From NCBI RefSeq assembly GCF_900182655.1, contig NZ_FXTC01000001.1, forward strand, positions 930,001-994,000: DNA of 64,000 bases, given 5' to 3'. The notes beneath the pieces are model-generated. The model saw only the letters and a list, made by a program, of their open reading frames with translations, was not told where the DNA came from and did no database searches. The position numbers and the translations under genes were made by a program. Source of the DNA: Chryseobacterium rhizoplanae (GTDB lineage Bacteria; Bacteroidota; Bacteroidia; Flavobacteriales; Weeksellaceae). Shown here in pieces: positions 16,219 through 25,641 of this stretch; the first letter of the stretch is position 1; each line of letters begins with the position of its first letter.

Positions 16219-18426
16219 TTAAAGTGATTTTGAAAATGATTCGGCTTCGGAAACAGCCTGTAGCAGAACTTCCTGTATTTCCGTCAATATTTTTTGCAAC
16301 TCAGGGTTTTCTTCTGAAGCAGTTTCCAGAATATCCAGTTTTTCTTTTAATAAGGGGTGTAATCCCATTATGGAAATACTTGATTTCAGGTCATGAGACC
16401 ACAGTTTCATGGCTGCAAAATCGTGGTTTTTATATGCTGTTGCCAGCTGTTGTAAATGATTGGGAATATTCTCAATAAACTGTTGGGTGACCAATTTTTC
16501 AAAGCTTTTGTCGCCACCGCTTACAGTGTTCATATAAGTTAAATTGATGTACTGATAATCAGATGGTGTATCTTCGGCTTTCTTTTCGGATCTGTTGTTC
16601 TCTTTCAACCCTAATTTTGAAATCAGCGTAAAAAGTTCTTCTTCCTTTACAGGCTTCGGAATATATTCATTCATACCACGGCTCAGGCATTTTTCTCTTT
16701 CACCTGGCAGAGCGTGGGCAGTCATTGCGATGATTGGAATATTCAGTTTCAGTTCTTCTCTTATTTTTTGTGTGGCAGCATATCCGTCCATTTGTGGCAT
16801 CTGTATATCCATTAATATCAGGTCACATTCATTACTGCTGAGATAACTGACTGCTTCAAGACCGTTTGACGTCACATGAAAATCAATATTCCATTGGGAA
16901 AGCAGATGTTTCATCAGACTCTGGTTGATCGTATTATCATCAACCACCAGAACTTTCAAAGGAGTATTGGATGTATCTTTAAAATAATCTGGATCCGTTG
17001 CAGGAACTATTGTGAGCTGTTCTTCAGCTATTCCGTAAGGGATGTAAAAATGAAATGTAGTGCCTTTGTTTTGTTCACTGTTCACTTCAATGTCGCCATT
17101 CTGCAATACAATTAAATTTTTTACGATAGATAATCCTAATCCGGTTCCTCCGTAATTTCGGGTCGTGGAGTCTTCTCCCTGATTGAATCTTTCAAAAATT
17201 TCACTGAGCTTTTCTTTGTCAATTCCGATGCCGGTATCTGAAATTCTGAATCCGACTACAGCTTCTTTTTCAGTTTGCTGTTTATTATAAATTTCAATGG
17301 TGATATTTCCCTGTTGGGTAAATTTTATAGCATTTCCGATTAAGTTGACCAAAATCTGGGTTAATCTTGTTGCATCTCCTACCAAAGTATCAGGAATCGA
17401 GGAATCAATTGTACTGGATAGGGTAAGGCCTTTTTCTTTTGCCCGTTCTGTAAAGAATGTCTCAACGGAATTGACCAGTCCATTGATACTGAAAATTCCC
17501 AGTGTGATGCGCATCATTCCTGCTTCTATTTTAGATAAATCAAGGATGTCATTGATGATGGTCATCAGGTTTTCCCCGGAACGCTGTATGGAAGAGACAA
17601 ACTCTGCGGATGTTTCATCCAGCGGACGTTTCTGAAGCAGATTGGTGAATCCCAGAATTCCACTTAAAGGAGTTCTGATTTCATGGCTCATATTGGCCAG
17701 GAAATTTTCTTTGGTTTGGGCGGCTATCAGTGCCTTTTTCTCAGCAATATCAAGTTCGCTGATCAATAATCTCTGGCGGTTGAACTGACGAAGAATGTGA
17801 TATCCTACAATAGATCCGCTTAATATGAGCAAAATCAGCAAAGAAATATCATAGAACCTTGCTTTCTGTCCCATTTTTCCACTTTTCTGGCTGAGTTCAA
17901 CCATATTCAGTCTGCGGCTCTCATAGATCTTGGCGGTAATCCTGGTGATTTCGTTAGAAATATTTCTCGCACGTGGATTGGCAATTGAGGTATTGTCATC
18001 CATATTTCCCAAAGACCTGTAACGTTGCATTAATTTGTCTTTGGTGGTCTTCTTTTCCATGGCAAGAACACTTAACCTGTGGATCAGTTTTTCTTCTTCG
18101 GCATTTACATTGTCTCTGGAGAGAGAGTCCAGGAAATTTTCAATCTGATTGATTTTTTGATCGATCCCTTCCAGATGCGATATGTCATTCGTGGCAATTG
18201 AAGCTCTGATTCTGCTTTCCACTCCCAGAATATCGCGGTCAATCTCCCGCAAATGATTGCTTGAACGCAGTTCATTCAGAAGGGTATTGTTATTTTGAAT
18301 AAGAGCTTTGGTATTTCTTGCCGAATTGATCTGAACAATGATCAATAGGAGCGAACCCGCGATAAATGCCAGGATAATGAAATAACTGAACCGTTTACTA
18401 TTCATTACTGAAGATGTTTTTTTCAT
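16219..18426 (-). CDS. Hybrid sensor histidine kinase with receiver and Hpt domains
   Basis: A membrane protein of 735 residues. It has TM helices at about 12-32 and 193-212 flanking a helical extracytoplasmic sensor, a HisKA domain with His248 in ANMSHEIRTPLSG, and an HATPase with NLIGNAIKFT, DTGIGI and GTGLGLSI. A receiver follows with VVDDN and LILMDIQMPQMDG (about 485-600), and then a C-terminal Hpt with LWSHDLKSS. A complete internal phosphorelay is therefore present. The LytTR regulator gene lies 114 bp upstream in the same direction and is the obvious but unproven output. Confidence 0.95.
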   Translation of the reverse strand: MKKTSSVMNSKRFSYFIILAFIAGSLLLIIVQINSARNTKALIQNNNTLLNELRSSNHLREIDRDILGVESRIRASIATNDISHLEGIDQKINQIENFLDSLSRDNVNAEEEKLIHRLSVLAMEKKTTKDKLMQRYRSLGNMDDNTSIANPRARNISNEITRITAKIYESRRLNMVELSQKSGKMGQKARFYDISLLILLILSGSIVGYHILRQFNRQRLLISELDIAEKKALIAAQTKENFLANMSHEIRTPLSGILGFTNLLQKRPLDETSAEFVSSIQRSGENLMTIINDILDLSKIEAGMMRITLGIFSINGLVNSVETFFTERAKEKGLTLSSTIDSSIPDTLVGDATRLTQILVNLIGNAIKFTQQGNITIEIYNKQQTEKEAVVGFRISDTGIGIDKEKLSEIFERFNQGEDSTTRNYGGTGLGLSIVKNLIVLQNGDIEVNSEQNKGTTFHFYIPYGIAEEQLTIVPATDPDYFKDTSNTPLKVLVVDDNTINQSLMKHLLSQWNIDFHVTSNGLEAVSYLSSNECDLILMDIQMPQMDGYAATQKIREELKLNIPIIAMTAHALPGEREKCLSRGMNEYIPKPVKEEELFTLISKLGLKENNRSEKKAEDTPSDYQYINLTYMNTVSGGDKSFEKLVTQQFIENIPNHLQQLATAYKNHDFAAMKLWSHDLKSSISIMGLHPLLKEKLDILETASEENPELQKILTEIQEVLLQAVSEAESFSKSL

Positions 18427-18540
18427 AAATAACGATCTGATTTAAGGTGGAAGTATCGGTAAAAGAAGAAGATAACCCTAAATTTATTGAGAGATTAAGA
18501 TCAAAAATGGATTAGTAGGAAGGTCAACGATCTCCGGCTG

Positions 18541-19236
18541 CTAAAAAACGTTCATTCTTGTATTGAGTGCTTTACGATAGGCATCCGCTACGGGAATGAA
18601 TTTACCGTTGATCATAATCCCGCCATCCTGAAGGGTATCAATCTTACTTACTGAAACAATATAAGAGCGGTGAACTCTTATAAAATGATCTTTAGGGAGA
18701 CGTTCTTCAGCGGTTTTCATTTTACCGTGAATGGCAAACATTTTTTCTTTTGTATAAAACTTCACATAATCACCCATGGCTTCTGCGTAAAAAATATCAT
18801 CCAGCTTTAAGCGTCTGGTAATATTGGAATCTCTTACAAAAAGGAACTCATCCCTGGTTACTTCCACGTTTTCCTTTCTGCTTTCGAGAATAGTTTGTGC
18901 CTTGCTTACCGCCTGCAGGAATCTTGCCGGCATAATAGGTTTTAAAAGATAATCTGCAATATTGAGCTCAAAAGCTTCAAGTGCATACTCTTTTTTGGAA
19001 GTCGTGAAAATGATAATAGTATCTTTACCTGAAAGAGTTTTCGTGAGTTCAATTCCTGTCATTTCAGGCATTTCTATATCCAGAAAAATTAAATCGACCG
19101 GATTGGACTGCAGGTAATTGTAAGCGTTAATCGCATTGGAAAATTCATCAATAACCGTGAGATTAGGTATCTGTTTTGCCAGATGTGCTAAAGTTGTCCT
19201 TGCGATGTCGTTATCATCCACGATTAAAGCTTTCAT
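18541..19236 (-). CDS. LytTR-family response regulator
   Basis: A protein of 231 residues. Receiver domain 1-120 carries VDDND at the N-terminus and the phosphoacceptor Asp53 in LIFLDIEMPEMTG; the LytTR DNA-binding domain spans about 135-231 (IFYAEAMGDYVKFYT, RLPKDHFIRVHRSYIV). Such regulators usually bind repeated short motifs upstream of target genes. The following gene is the hybrid kinase on the same strand. Confidence 0.94.
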   Translation of the reverse strand: MKALIVDDNDIARTTLAHLAKQIPNLTVIDEFSNAINAYNYLQSNPVDLIFLDIEMPEMTGIELTKTLSGKDTIIIFTTSKKEYALEAFELNIADYLLKPIMPARFLQAVSKAQTILESRKENVEVTRDEFLFVRDSNITRRLKLDDIFYAEAMGDYVKFYTKEKMFAIHGKMKTAEERLPKDHFIRVHRSYIVSVSKIDTLQDGGIMINGKFIPVADAYRKALNTRMNVF

Positions 19237-19342
19237 AGGTATAATTCTTTCTGTTTACACAAATATACTACTTAATTATTTTCTGACATTCTTTCATTAT
19301 TCTTGAATTTGTAAACTAATATGATATTATGTGTATCAAATT

Positions 19343-20110
19343 TTATTTACTTTCGTGAGCGGCTTCAAGAATCAGTTCAGCAGCTTCTTTAGGATGGGTC
19401 ATGAAGACACAATGGCTTGCACCTGCAATTTCTATTGTTTTTTTACTATTGGCCCGTTTTGCATAGAAACGTTCCAAATCTGGGTTTATAATTTTATCTG
19501 CTTTAGCAACCATATACCATACTGGTTTTGATTTCCAGGCTGGGTTATGAATAATGGCGTGAAAAACTGAGTCTTGTGTAGGCGTTTGTGAGACGGCCAT
19601 AAAATCAGCTTTTTCTTTAGCTACATTCCCTGCAAAATCTGTCGGAAAGTTAGAAGGGTTTATATAATCAAATCCGTCATTTCCTTTAATTAGAGATTGA
19701 TATTCTGACGGATATTTTTTTCCGTTGTCAGCCTCAGATTCTCCTTCGTCAGGAGCATGGGCAGCGAGATATACCAGTCCGGCAACTTTGGGATTGTTTC
19801 CTACGGTGGTTATAATGGCTCCGCCGTAGCTGTGACCCACCAATATGCAGGGACCATCCTGCTGGTCAATAATTCTGTTCACCTGCTTCACATCCTCCTC
19901 ATAAGAAAGTAAAGTCTGTTGAGTTACAGAAACATGATATCCCTTTTTTACAAGTTCTTTATAGATCGCTTCCCAGCCGGAGCCGTCTACAAAAGCTCCA
20001 TGAACCAAAACAATGTTTTTGATGGGTACTTTTTGTCCATACATAAAATTTCCAAAGACCCCTGTAATGGTAAACAGGATGACTATAAGTTGTTTCAATC
20101 CGGTTTTCAT
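19343..20110 (-). CDS. Secreted alpha/beta hydrolase
   Basis: A protein of 255 residues with a signal peptide (about 1-25) and the hydrolase fold: VLVHGAFVDGSGW oxyanion loop, nucleophile elbow VGHSYGGAI, and catalytic His in ASHCVFMTHP. It resembles the small esterase-like hydrolases that are common in soil bacteria. It follows dps by 31 bp on the same strand. Confidence 0.9.
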   Translation of the reverse strand: MKTGLKQLIVILFTITGVFGNFMYGQKVPIKNIVLVHGAFVDGSGWEAIYKELVKKGYHVSVTQQTLLSYEEDVKQVNRIIDQQDGPCILVGHSYGGAIITTVGNNPKVAGLVYLAAHAPDEGESEADNGKKYPSEYQSLIKGNDGFDYINPSNFPTDFAGNVAKEKADFMAVSQTPTQDSVFHAIIHNPAWKSKPVWYMVAKADKIINPDLERFYAKRANSKKTIEIAGASHCVFMTHPKEAAELILEAAHESK

Positions 20111-20141
20111 AACTAATTTTTTTAAAATTAAATATCTTGTT

Positions 20142-20615
20142 TTATCTGAAATATGAACGGATCATCCAGGCCATCTCTTCATGGGTTTCCATCAGACCTG
20201 TTATAAAGTCACTGGTTCCGTAATCTTTATATTTTTCTGCAAAAGGAGTGATGTTTCCACGGAGAAACTCGATGATGCTTTCGTGGTCGCTCAAAAGGTC
20301 TTTCATAAAGCCAGGTCCATCATTGGTTCTTTCACTATATTCAGTTAAATGAGTCAGTTCCAGATAGATTTTCATGGTTGCCGGAGCATAATGTCCTATT
20401 TTTCGCATGCGTTCTGCAACGCTGTCCATCAGTTCATCCAATTGTTTGTACTGCTCTTCAAAGAAAATGTGGTTGGCGTGGAAGTTGTCTCCCGTCACAT
20501 TCCAGTGTGCATTTCTTGTTTTGATGTAAAGCAGTGTTTCATCAGCTAATAATTTTGCCAGTTGTTCTGCAACGGCTTCTGTGTTTTTTTCTGTAATTCC
20601 GATTTTTGCTTTCAT
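20142..20615 (-). CDS. dps: Dps, DNA-binding ferritin-like protein
   Basis: A protein of 157 residues, of typical Dps length. The ferroxidase site motif is complete: HWNVTGDNFHANHIFFEEQYKQLDELMDSVAER (His37 onward) contains the His, Asp and Glu residues shared between subunits. Dps oxidises and stores iron with hydrogen peroxide and protects DNA. No clear TAnnTTTG box was seen in the upstream gap. Confidence 0.95.
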   Translation of the reverse strand: MKAKIGITEKNTEAVAEQLAKLLADETLLYIKTRNAHWNVTGDNFHANHIFFEEQYKQLDELMDSVAERMRKIGHYAPATMKIYLELTHLTEYSERTNDGPGFMKDLLSDHESIIEFLRGNITPFAEKYKDYGTSDFITGLMETHEEMAWMIRSYFR

Positions 20616-20846
20616 AATAATGGTATTTATAGTTGAGTATTATTGCTCTTTTGCTGATGTAAAGTTCATTCATAATACCATAAAACAGTCTGGATTTTCG
20701 ATAAACAGGCATAAACAATCGTTGAAAAGCTCCGTTTCTCAAATGATGATCAATAGCTGTAAATTCAATTGTTTATAATGATTATATTACCAGGAAGACA
20801 TTAAAATAATTTGAGTCAATTTCTGACCAGTTTTTGGTATTTTGTA

Positions 20847-20854
20847 TAAATTTG
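20847..20854 (+). promoter_or_regulatory. Candidate promoter -7 box for the Arr gene
   Basis: TAAATTTG, an exact TAnnTTTG match, 45 bp before the ATG at 20900. No TTTG at the expected -33 distance. The 284-bp gap 20616-20899 separates divergent genes (dps and arr) and must hold promoters for both; nothing else was recognised in it. Confidence 0.5.
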
Positions 20855-20899
20855 CTCACTGGCATACAGTACATTCGGAAATAGTTAAAAAAATAAAAC

Positions 20900-21643
20900 A
20901 TGGAATTTTCACCTTTTAATAACGTTATCAAGCTTTGCCTTCAGGGGATGAATATGGAAGATAAGAACATACCCGAGGAGGCGGAAAGACTGTTTTTGCA
21001 AGCCTGGGAAGAAGCGGCAGACGATCATGAAAAATTTCTGGCAGCTCATTATGTATCACGTCATCAAAAAACACCTGCCGATTGTTTGAAATGGCTTGAA
21101 ACTTCATTACGTTTTGCTTTAAAAATAAATGATGATACGGTTAAAAGTGCATTGCCTTCTCTTTATTTGAATATTTCCAAATGCTATGAGGAGTTAGGGG
21201 ATATTGAAATGTCAAAAAAGAACTCCGGGCTGGCATTGTTATTACAAAATCATCCTTCTGATAAAGGACCTTTTTACCATGGAACAAAAGCCGATTTACA
21301 GATAGGAGATCTACTGACTGCTGGTGGAACGTCAAATTACAAGTCAGAATTAAAAATGAACCATATTTATTTCACAGCTTTGATTAATGGAGCAGGGCTG
21401 GCTGCTGCTTTAGCAAAAGGCGATGGAGCAGAGCGTGTATATATTGTGGAACCCACAGGCATTTATGAAAATGATCCTAATGTAACAGATAAGAAATTTC
21501 CGGGAAATCCGACCCGTTCTTATCGTTCAGAAATGCCTTTGAAAATTATCGGCGAGGCTAAAGAATGGGCAAAACCTAGCCCTGAAGATCTTCAGAAGTT
21601 TCGTGAGAAATTAGATGACAGCAAGGGAGAGATTATCAATTAG
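20900..21643 (+). CDS. arr: Arr-type NAD+-rifamycin ADP-ribosyltransferase with N-terminal helical domain
   Basis: A protein of 247 residues. The C-terminal part (about 122-224) is an Arr domain: GPFYHGT (His127), HIYFTA (Tyr157) and YENDPN (Asp192) match the catalytic His-Tyr-Asp set of Arr enzymes, which inactivate rifampicin by ADP-ribosylation. Classical Arr proteins are only about 120-140 residues. Here residues 1-115 form an extra helical, TPR-like domain (EEAERLFLQAWEEA, DCLKWLETSLRFALK). Likely cytoplasmic and chromosomal intrinsic resistance; activity is not proven by motifs alone. Confidence 0.92.
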   Translation: MEFSPFNNVIKLCLQGMNMEDKNIPEEAERLFLQAWEEAADDHEKFLAAHYVSRHQKTPADCLKWLETSLRFALKINDDTVKSALPSLYLNISKCYEELGDIEMSKKNSGLALLLQNHPSDKGPFYHGTKADLQIGDLLTAGGTSNYKSELKMNHIYFTALINGAGLAAALAKGDGAERVYIVEPTGIYENDPNVTDKKFPGNPTRSYRSEMPLKIIGEAKEWAKPSPEDLQKFREKLDDSKGEIIN

Positions 21644-21714
21644 TCTCCTTTTTTGTTTTTAATCTTTTACATTCTAGTCACTTGCGAATTTTATTAAAAG
21701 GAAAAAATACACAT

Positions 21715-21797
21715 ACCCATGCTTTTGCTATGAGTTGAATATTAAAAAACAATAGAAAATATTTGACTTTAAAACCTCCAATAACCCATGTTTTAGC
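21715..21797 (+). repeat. Pair of imperfect 14-bp direct repeats upstream of a sensor kinase gene
   Basis: ACCCATGCTTTTGC (21715-21728) and ACCCATGTTTTAGC (21784-21797) differ at two positions and lie 69 bp apart start to start. They sit 45-127 bp before the kinase ATG. A possible -7 box TATCTTTA (21819-21826) follows. They could be binding sites for a regulator, but short AT-rich repeats also arise by chance. Confidence 0.4.
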
Positions 21798-21841
21798 AAA
21801 TAATTTATTTAAATAAATTATCTTTACACTATTGGTAAAAA

Positions 21842-24800
21842 ATGATTGGTTTGTGTAGAAATATTCTTACAGTTGGTTTTCTGTTTGCTTTTCTTTTGAT
21901 TTACTCTCAGCAATATACTGTGCAGCTGTTCAATACAGATAACGGACTTCCTCAGAATAGTGTAAAAGATATTATAAAAGATAAATACGGTTTTATCTGG
22001 CTGACTACTGAAAATGGAATCGTAAGGTATGACGGACTTAATTTTCTTGTGCATAAAAATTTTCCCCTGAATAGCCAGCGGTTTACTTATTTCTATGGAG
22101 ACCCCGGAAAAGACAGCATTCTTACTGCAGTAGATTATGGTAAAACAGTATTAATACATAAGAAAGTTCCCAGGGTAATAAGGAATATAAAAAGCTCACC
22201 AACAATTATTATTAAGAATAATATCAATTATTATCTGTGCATTTCAAACTATAGCTACAGCCCGTCTCCGGGTGTATGTTTTTTTATGGACTTCAAAAAA
22301 GGGAGATATTTAATAACACCAAACTCTTTTGTTTATGAAGATTTTAGTTCAAAATCACAGGTTGTACTTGATGTAAAACCAATTTATAAAAATGACGCCA
22401 ATGCTTTTGTTGTAGGAGGATGCCTGTTTCATGTTGACCGTGATGCTAAAAAAGTAAGAAAAATAGAAGAGGGAAGGATCACTGCTTCTTATGATCTGCC
22501 GATTGTAGCTGATATTAGAAGCAAAATATTCTGGAACAGAACAAATGGACAGGGGTTTGTGCTGAATAACAACATTCTCTACAGATGTATCTATATCAAC
22601 GGAGTACTTAAAATATCAAAATTTATTCAGCTGGATAATATAATTGAAAGCAATCTGATGAGTATTTATTATGATGAGAAATACAAAAAACTCTATCTTG
22701 GAAGCAGCACAGAAGGATTGAAGATTGTAAGCCTGAATGATTTTGTTGTATCGAGAAATAAGGCTCCGAAATCATCTTCGATTTTTTATGCCGTTCAACC
22801 TTATAATGATTCAAGTGTCATCACCCCTGTCGGTGAAATCTATGACCGGAACGGACTGGTAAAAAGCAAGAATTTTGAAAAAAACAGTTCCTATTTTTTA
22901 AATCGGGATCAGTATGGAAATATTGTCACCAGAAAGGAACAAACCATTTTCTTCTATAATAGGAAGTCAGACTTTACAAATTTTCAAGGCATTTCTACAG
23001 GAGAAGAGACCGTGAAAGATTTTTTCTTTGCCAATGGAAAGTATTATGTGCTGGCAGTGAAACAAAAAAAAGAAAATACAGAATTTACAGGCACACTCAG
23101 CATTTATGAGGACTGGCCCTATAAATCTTTAAAGAAAAAATATTTTTTTGCAAACGAGCCTACTAAAATTACTTTAATAGACAATGGAGATGTCTTAGTG
23201 GGCACCATAAAAGAATTATTCAAAATATCTACCAGCCTGAATAAAATATATAATATTACCGGAAAAAATGAATTATCAGTCCGGGATATTGTTTGTACTG
23301 CAGATAGGAATGTATGGATAACCACACTTGGAAAAGGTTTTTATCTCTTAAAAAACAACGGTCTTATAAAACTGCCCGGAGATTCTGAAGGTAACCTTTT
23401 GTCGCCACATACATTGCTGGAAGATCATAAGGGGTACTTCTGGATTCCTACCAATAATGGTTTGTACAAAATAAGAGAAAACATGCTTTTGAAATATATA
23501 CAAAAGCGAAATTTTAAACTGACCTATTACAGGTATTCAAAAGAAGCGGGCTTTATTACTAATGAATTTAATGGTGGAAGTAATATAAATGGGAACAAGC
23601 TGCAAAACGGCGACTTTGTTCTGCCTTCCTTAAACGGGCTTGTGTTTTTTAATCCATTAAAAGTTGTAAGCTATTATCCCACAGATATGTATATTGAAAG
23701 AGCGATAGTAGATGATAAGGAAAAAGCATTTGAGAGTACCTTAATGCTCAGTCAGGAAAACAGGAGGGTAGAAATCTTTATTGACGTTCCCTATTATGCT
23801 AATCCTGACAATATTGTCATTGAAATAAGGCTGAATGATGAAAATACTGGTAAATGGATACCCATTGGAAAAGACCGAAAATTTTTACTCAGCAATCTTA
23901 GCTGTGGTACTCATTTTCTTACCGTAAGGATGCTTGCTTCTGATCAGCAGGAATATATGTTTAAAAAAATTAAGATCATCATTCCACCCTTTTTTTATCA
24001 GACTCTTTGGTTTAAATTAATTTCAGGTGTTGTTTTGCTTTTTTTACTTTATCTATCCGTAAAATGGCGGATAAACTTTCATAAAAAGAAAAACAGTGAA
24101 CTGGAGGCTGTTATCCGGTTAAGAACCAAAGCGCTGTCACAAACAGTAGAAGACCTGGAGATGACACAAATAAAGTTGGGAAGGGAAATTGAACAGCAGA
24201 AAAAGCTGATCGGGACCATTACTCATGATATTACCACACCATTGAAGTTTATCGCTTTAACAAGCAAAGAAGCTTTAGATTATAAAGAAATAAGTTTGCA
24301 CCGTACTGAAAAGATTCTGAATTCTATCTATAAGTCATCCAATCAGTTATACAATTTCACGAAAACACTGAAAGAATATGCTGATATATACAATGAATAC
24401 AGAACTGATGAAACAGAGTTATATTCCTTCTATGATCTGGTGCAGGAAAAGAAAGTCCTTTTTGATGAGATTGCAGCCAATCATAACACGACAATCGTTA
24501 ATAGTGTAGACAAAGAACTGATGGTCCAGATCAGTAAAAATATCCTGGCTGTTATTATTCATAATCTGATGGATAACGCCGTAAAATATACAAGAAACGG
24601 GATTATTACCATCACCGGATCAGATGACAAAGAAGCTGTTATTCTGGAAATTGCAGATACAGGAATCGGCATGGATGAGCATAAGATTGAATATTATACC
24701 AGGCTTCAGGAGAATATAGAAAATGAAAAGCTGTTATTACAAAAATATGGTATGGGGCTTCATCTGATCCTTCAGCTGCTCCAAATGTTAGAAAGTAAAA

Positions 24801-24868
24801 TTATAATCAAAAGAAACAAAACAAAAGGAACTTCTTTCCAATTAATTCTTAAAAAATCTAAAAAATGA
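21842..24868 (+). CDS. Beta-propeller (two-component regulator propeller) sensor histidine kinase
   Basis: A membrane protein of 1008 residues. It has a signal peptide, then about 600 residues of propeller repeats (NGLPQNSVKDIIKDKYGFIWLTTENG; HKGYFWIPTNNGLYK), a Y_Y_Y-type beta domain, one TM helix at about 722-742, a coiled linker, and a kinase with His795 in TITHDITTPLKFI and ATP-binding motifs NLMDNAVKYT and DTGIGM. Unlike classical hybrid members it has no receiver or AraC output on the same chain. The stop overlaps the next start (ATGA), so the LuxR-type regulator is surely its partner. Bacteroidota use such sensors for glycans and other envelope signals. Confidence 0.93.
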   Translation: MIGLCRNILTVGFLFAFLLIYSQQYTVQLFNTDNGLPQNSVKDIIKDKYGFIWLTTENGIVRYDGLNFLVHKNFPLNSQRFTYFYGDPGKDSILTAVDYGKTVLIHKKVPRVIRNIKSSPTIIIKNNINYYLCISNYSYSPSPGVCFFMDFKKGRYLITPNSFVYEDFSSKSQVVLDVKPIYKNDANAFVVGGCLFHVDRDAKKVRKIEEGRITASYDLPIVADIRSKIFWNRTNGQGFVLNNNILYRCIYINGVLKISKFIQLDNIIESNLMSIYYDEKYKKLYLGSSTEGLKIVSLNDFVVSRNKAPKSSSIFYAVQPYNDSSVITPVGEIYDRNGLVKSKNFEKNSSYFLNRDQYGNIVTRKEQTIFFYNRKSDFTNFQGISTGEETVKDFFFANGKYYVLAVKQKKENTEFTGTLSIYEDWPYKSLKKKYFFANEPTKITLIDNGDVLVGTIKELFKISTSLNKIYNITGKNELSVRDIVCTADRNVWITTLGKGFYLLKNNGLIKLPGDSEGNLLSPHTLLEDHKGYFWIPTNNGLYKIRENMLLKYIQKRNFKLTYYRYSKEAGFITNEFNGGSNINGNKLQNGDFVLPSLNGLVFFNPLKVVSYYPTDMYIERAIVDDKEKAFESTLMLSQENRRVEIFIDVPYYANPDNIVIEIRLNDENTGKWIPIGKDRKFLLSNLSCGTHFLTVRMLASDQQEYMFKKIKIIIPPFFYQTLWFKLISGVVLLFLLYLSVKWRINFHKKKNSELEAVIRLRTKALSQTVEDLEMTQIKLGREIEQQKKLIGTITHDITTPLKFIALTSKEALDYKEISLHRTEKILNSIYKSSNQLYNFTKTLKEYADIYNEYRTDETELYSFYDLVQEKKVLFDEIAANHNTTIVNSVDKELMVQISKNILAVIIHNLMDNAVKYTRNGIITITGSDDKEAVILEIADTGIGMDEHKIEYYTRLQENIENEKLLLQKYGMGLHLILQLLQMLESKIIIKRNKTKGTSFQLILKKSKK

Positions 24869-25479
24869 TTAAAAAGATCCTTATAGCAGATGATCATGAT
24901 ATTGTATTAACAGGAACTGCCATCATTTTAGAATCACGCATTCCTGATGTACTGATAGATACAGCTTCAGATTATCCTGAAGCTTTCGATAAAATTTCAA
25001 GACAAAAATTTGATCTGCTTATTCTGGATATCAATATGCCTGAAAGCAGAAATAAAAAAATGATCTCAGAAATCAAACTACTTGATCCTACGTTAAAAAT
25101 ACTTGTTTTTTCGGCTTATGAAGAAGAGATTGCCATACAGTATATCAAGGAAGGGGCAGATGGATATATTAATAAACTAAGTAAGGTAGATATTATTTCT
25201 GAAGCTGTGATGAAAATGTTTTCAGAAGGAAATTATTATCCAAACGGTATAGTCAGTAAACTTTTACAGCCTTCCACTCTTGATGCTATAAAAAGTTTAT
25301 CAGAAAGAGAGTATGAAATTTTTATGCTCATGGTAAAAGGAAACGGTAATCTGGAAATTTCAAATGAGATGGATATTCAGATGTCCACAATCAGTACTTA
25401 TAAAAAAAGAATCCATAAAAAACTGAAAACAAGCAACCTGGCAGATCTTATTAAATTATATGAAGCTTATATGTCATAA
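24865..25479 (+). CDS. LuxR/NarL-family response regulator
   Basis: A protein of 204 residues. Receiver with ADDHD and phosphoacceptor Asp55 in LLILDINMPE; a C-terminal HTH (about 140-200) reads LSEREYEIFMLMVKG and STISTYKKRIHKKL. It overlaps the propeller kinase by 4 bp and is its likely output. Targets are unknown; the secreted-protein gene 160 bp downstream and the region before the kinase are first candidates. Confidence 0.93.
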   Translation: MIKKILIADDHDIVLTGTAIILESRIPDVLIDTASDYPEAFDKISRQKFDLLILDINMPESRNKKMISEIKLLDPTLKILVFSAYEEEIAIQYIKEGADGYINKLSKVDIISEAVMKMFSEGNYYPNGIVSKLLQPSTLDAIKSLSEREYEIFMLMVKGNGNLEISNEMDIQMSTISTYKKRIHKKLKTSNLADLIKLYEAYMS

Positions 25480-25641
25480 TACTTATTTCAGGCGATAAAA
25501 GCACTCTTTTGAATGTAGAAAATTTTCTACAAATTGCTTAGTTTTTTTCTACGCATGGTGATGTTTTCTGTAGGATTTATTCTGATATTTTTACATTATG
25601 TTAAACAATTGGGTTTATTAATGTAAATAAAATAATGATAA

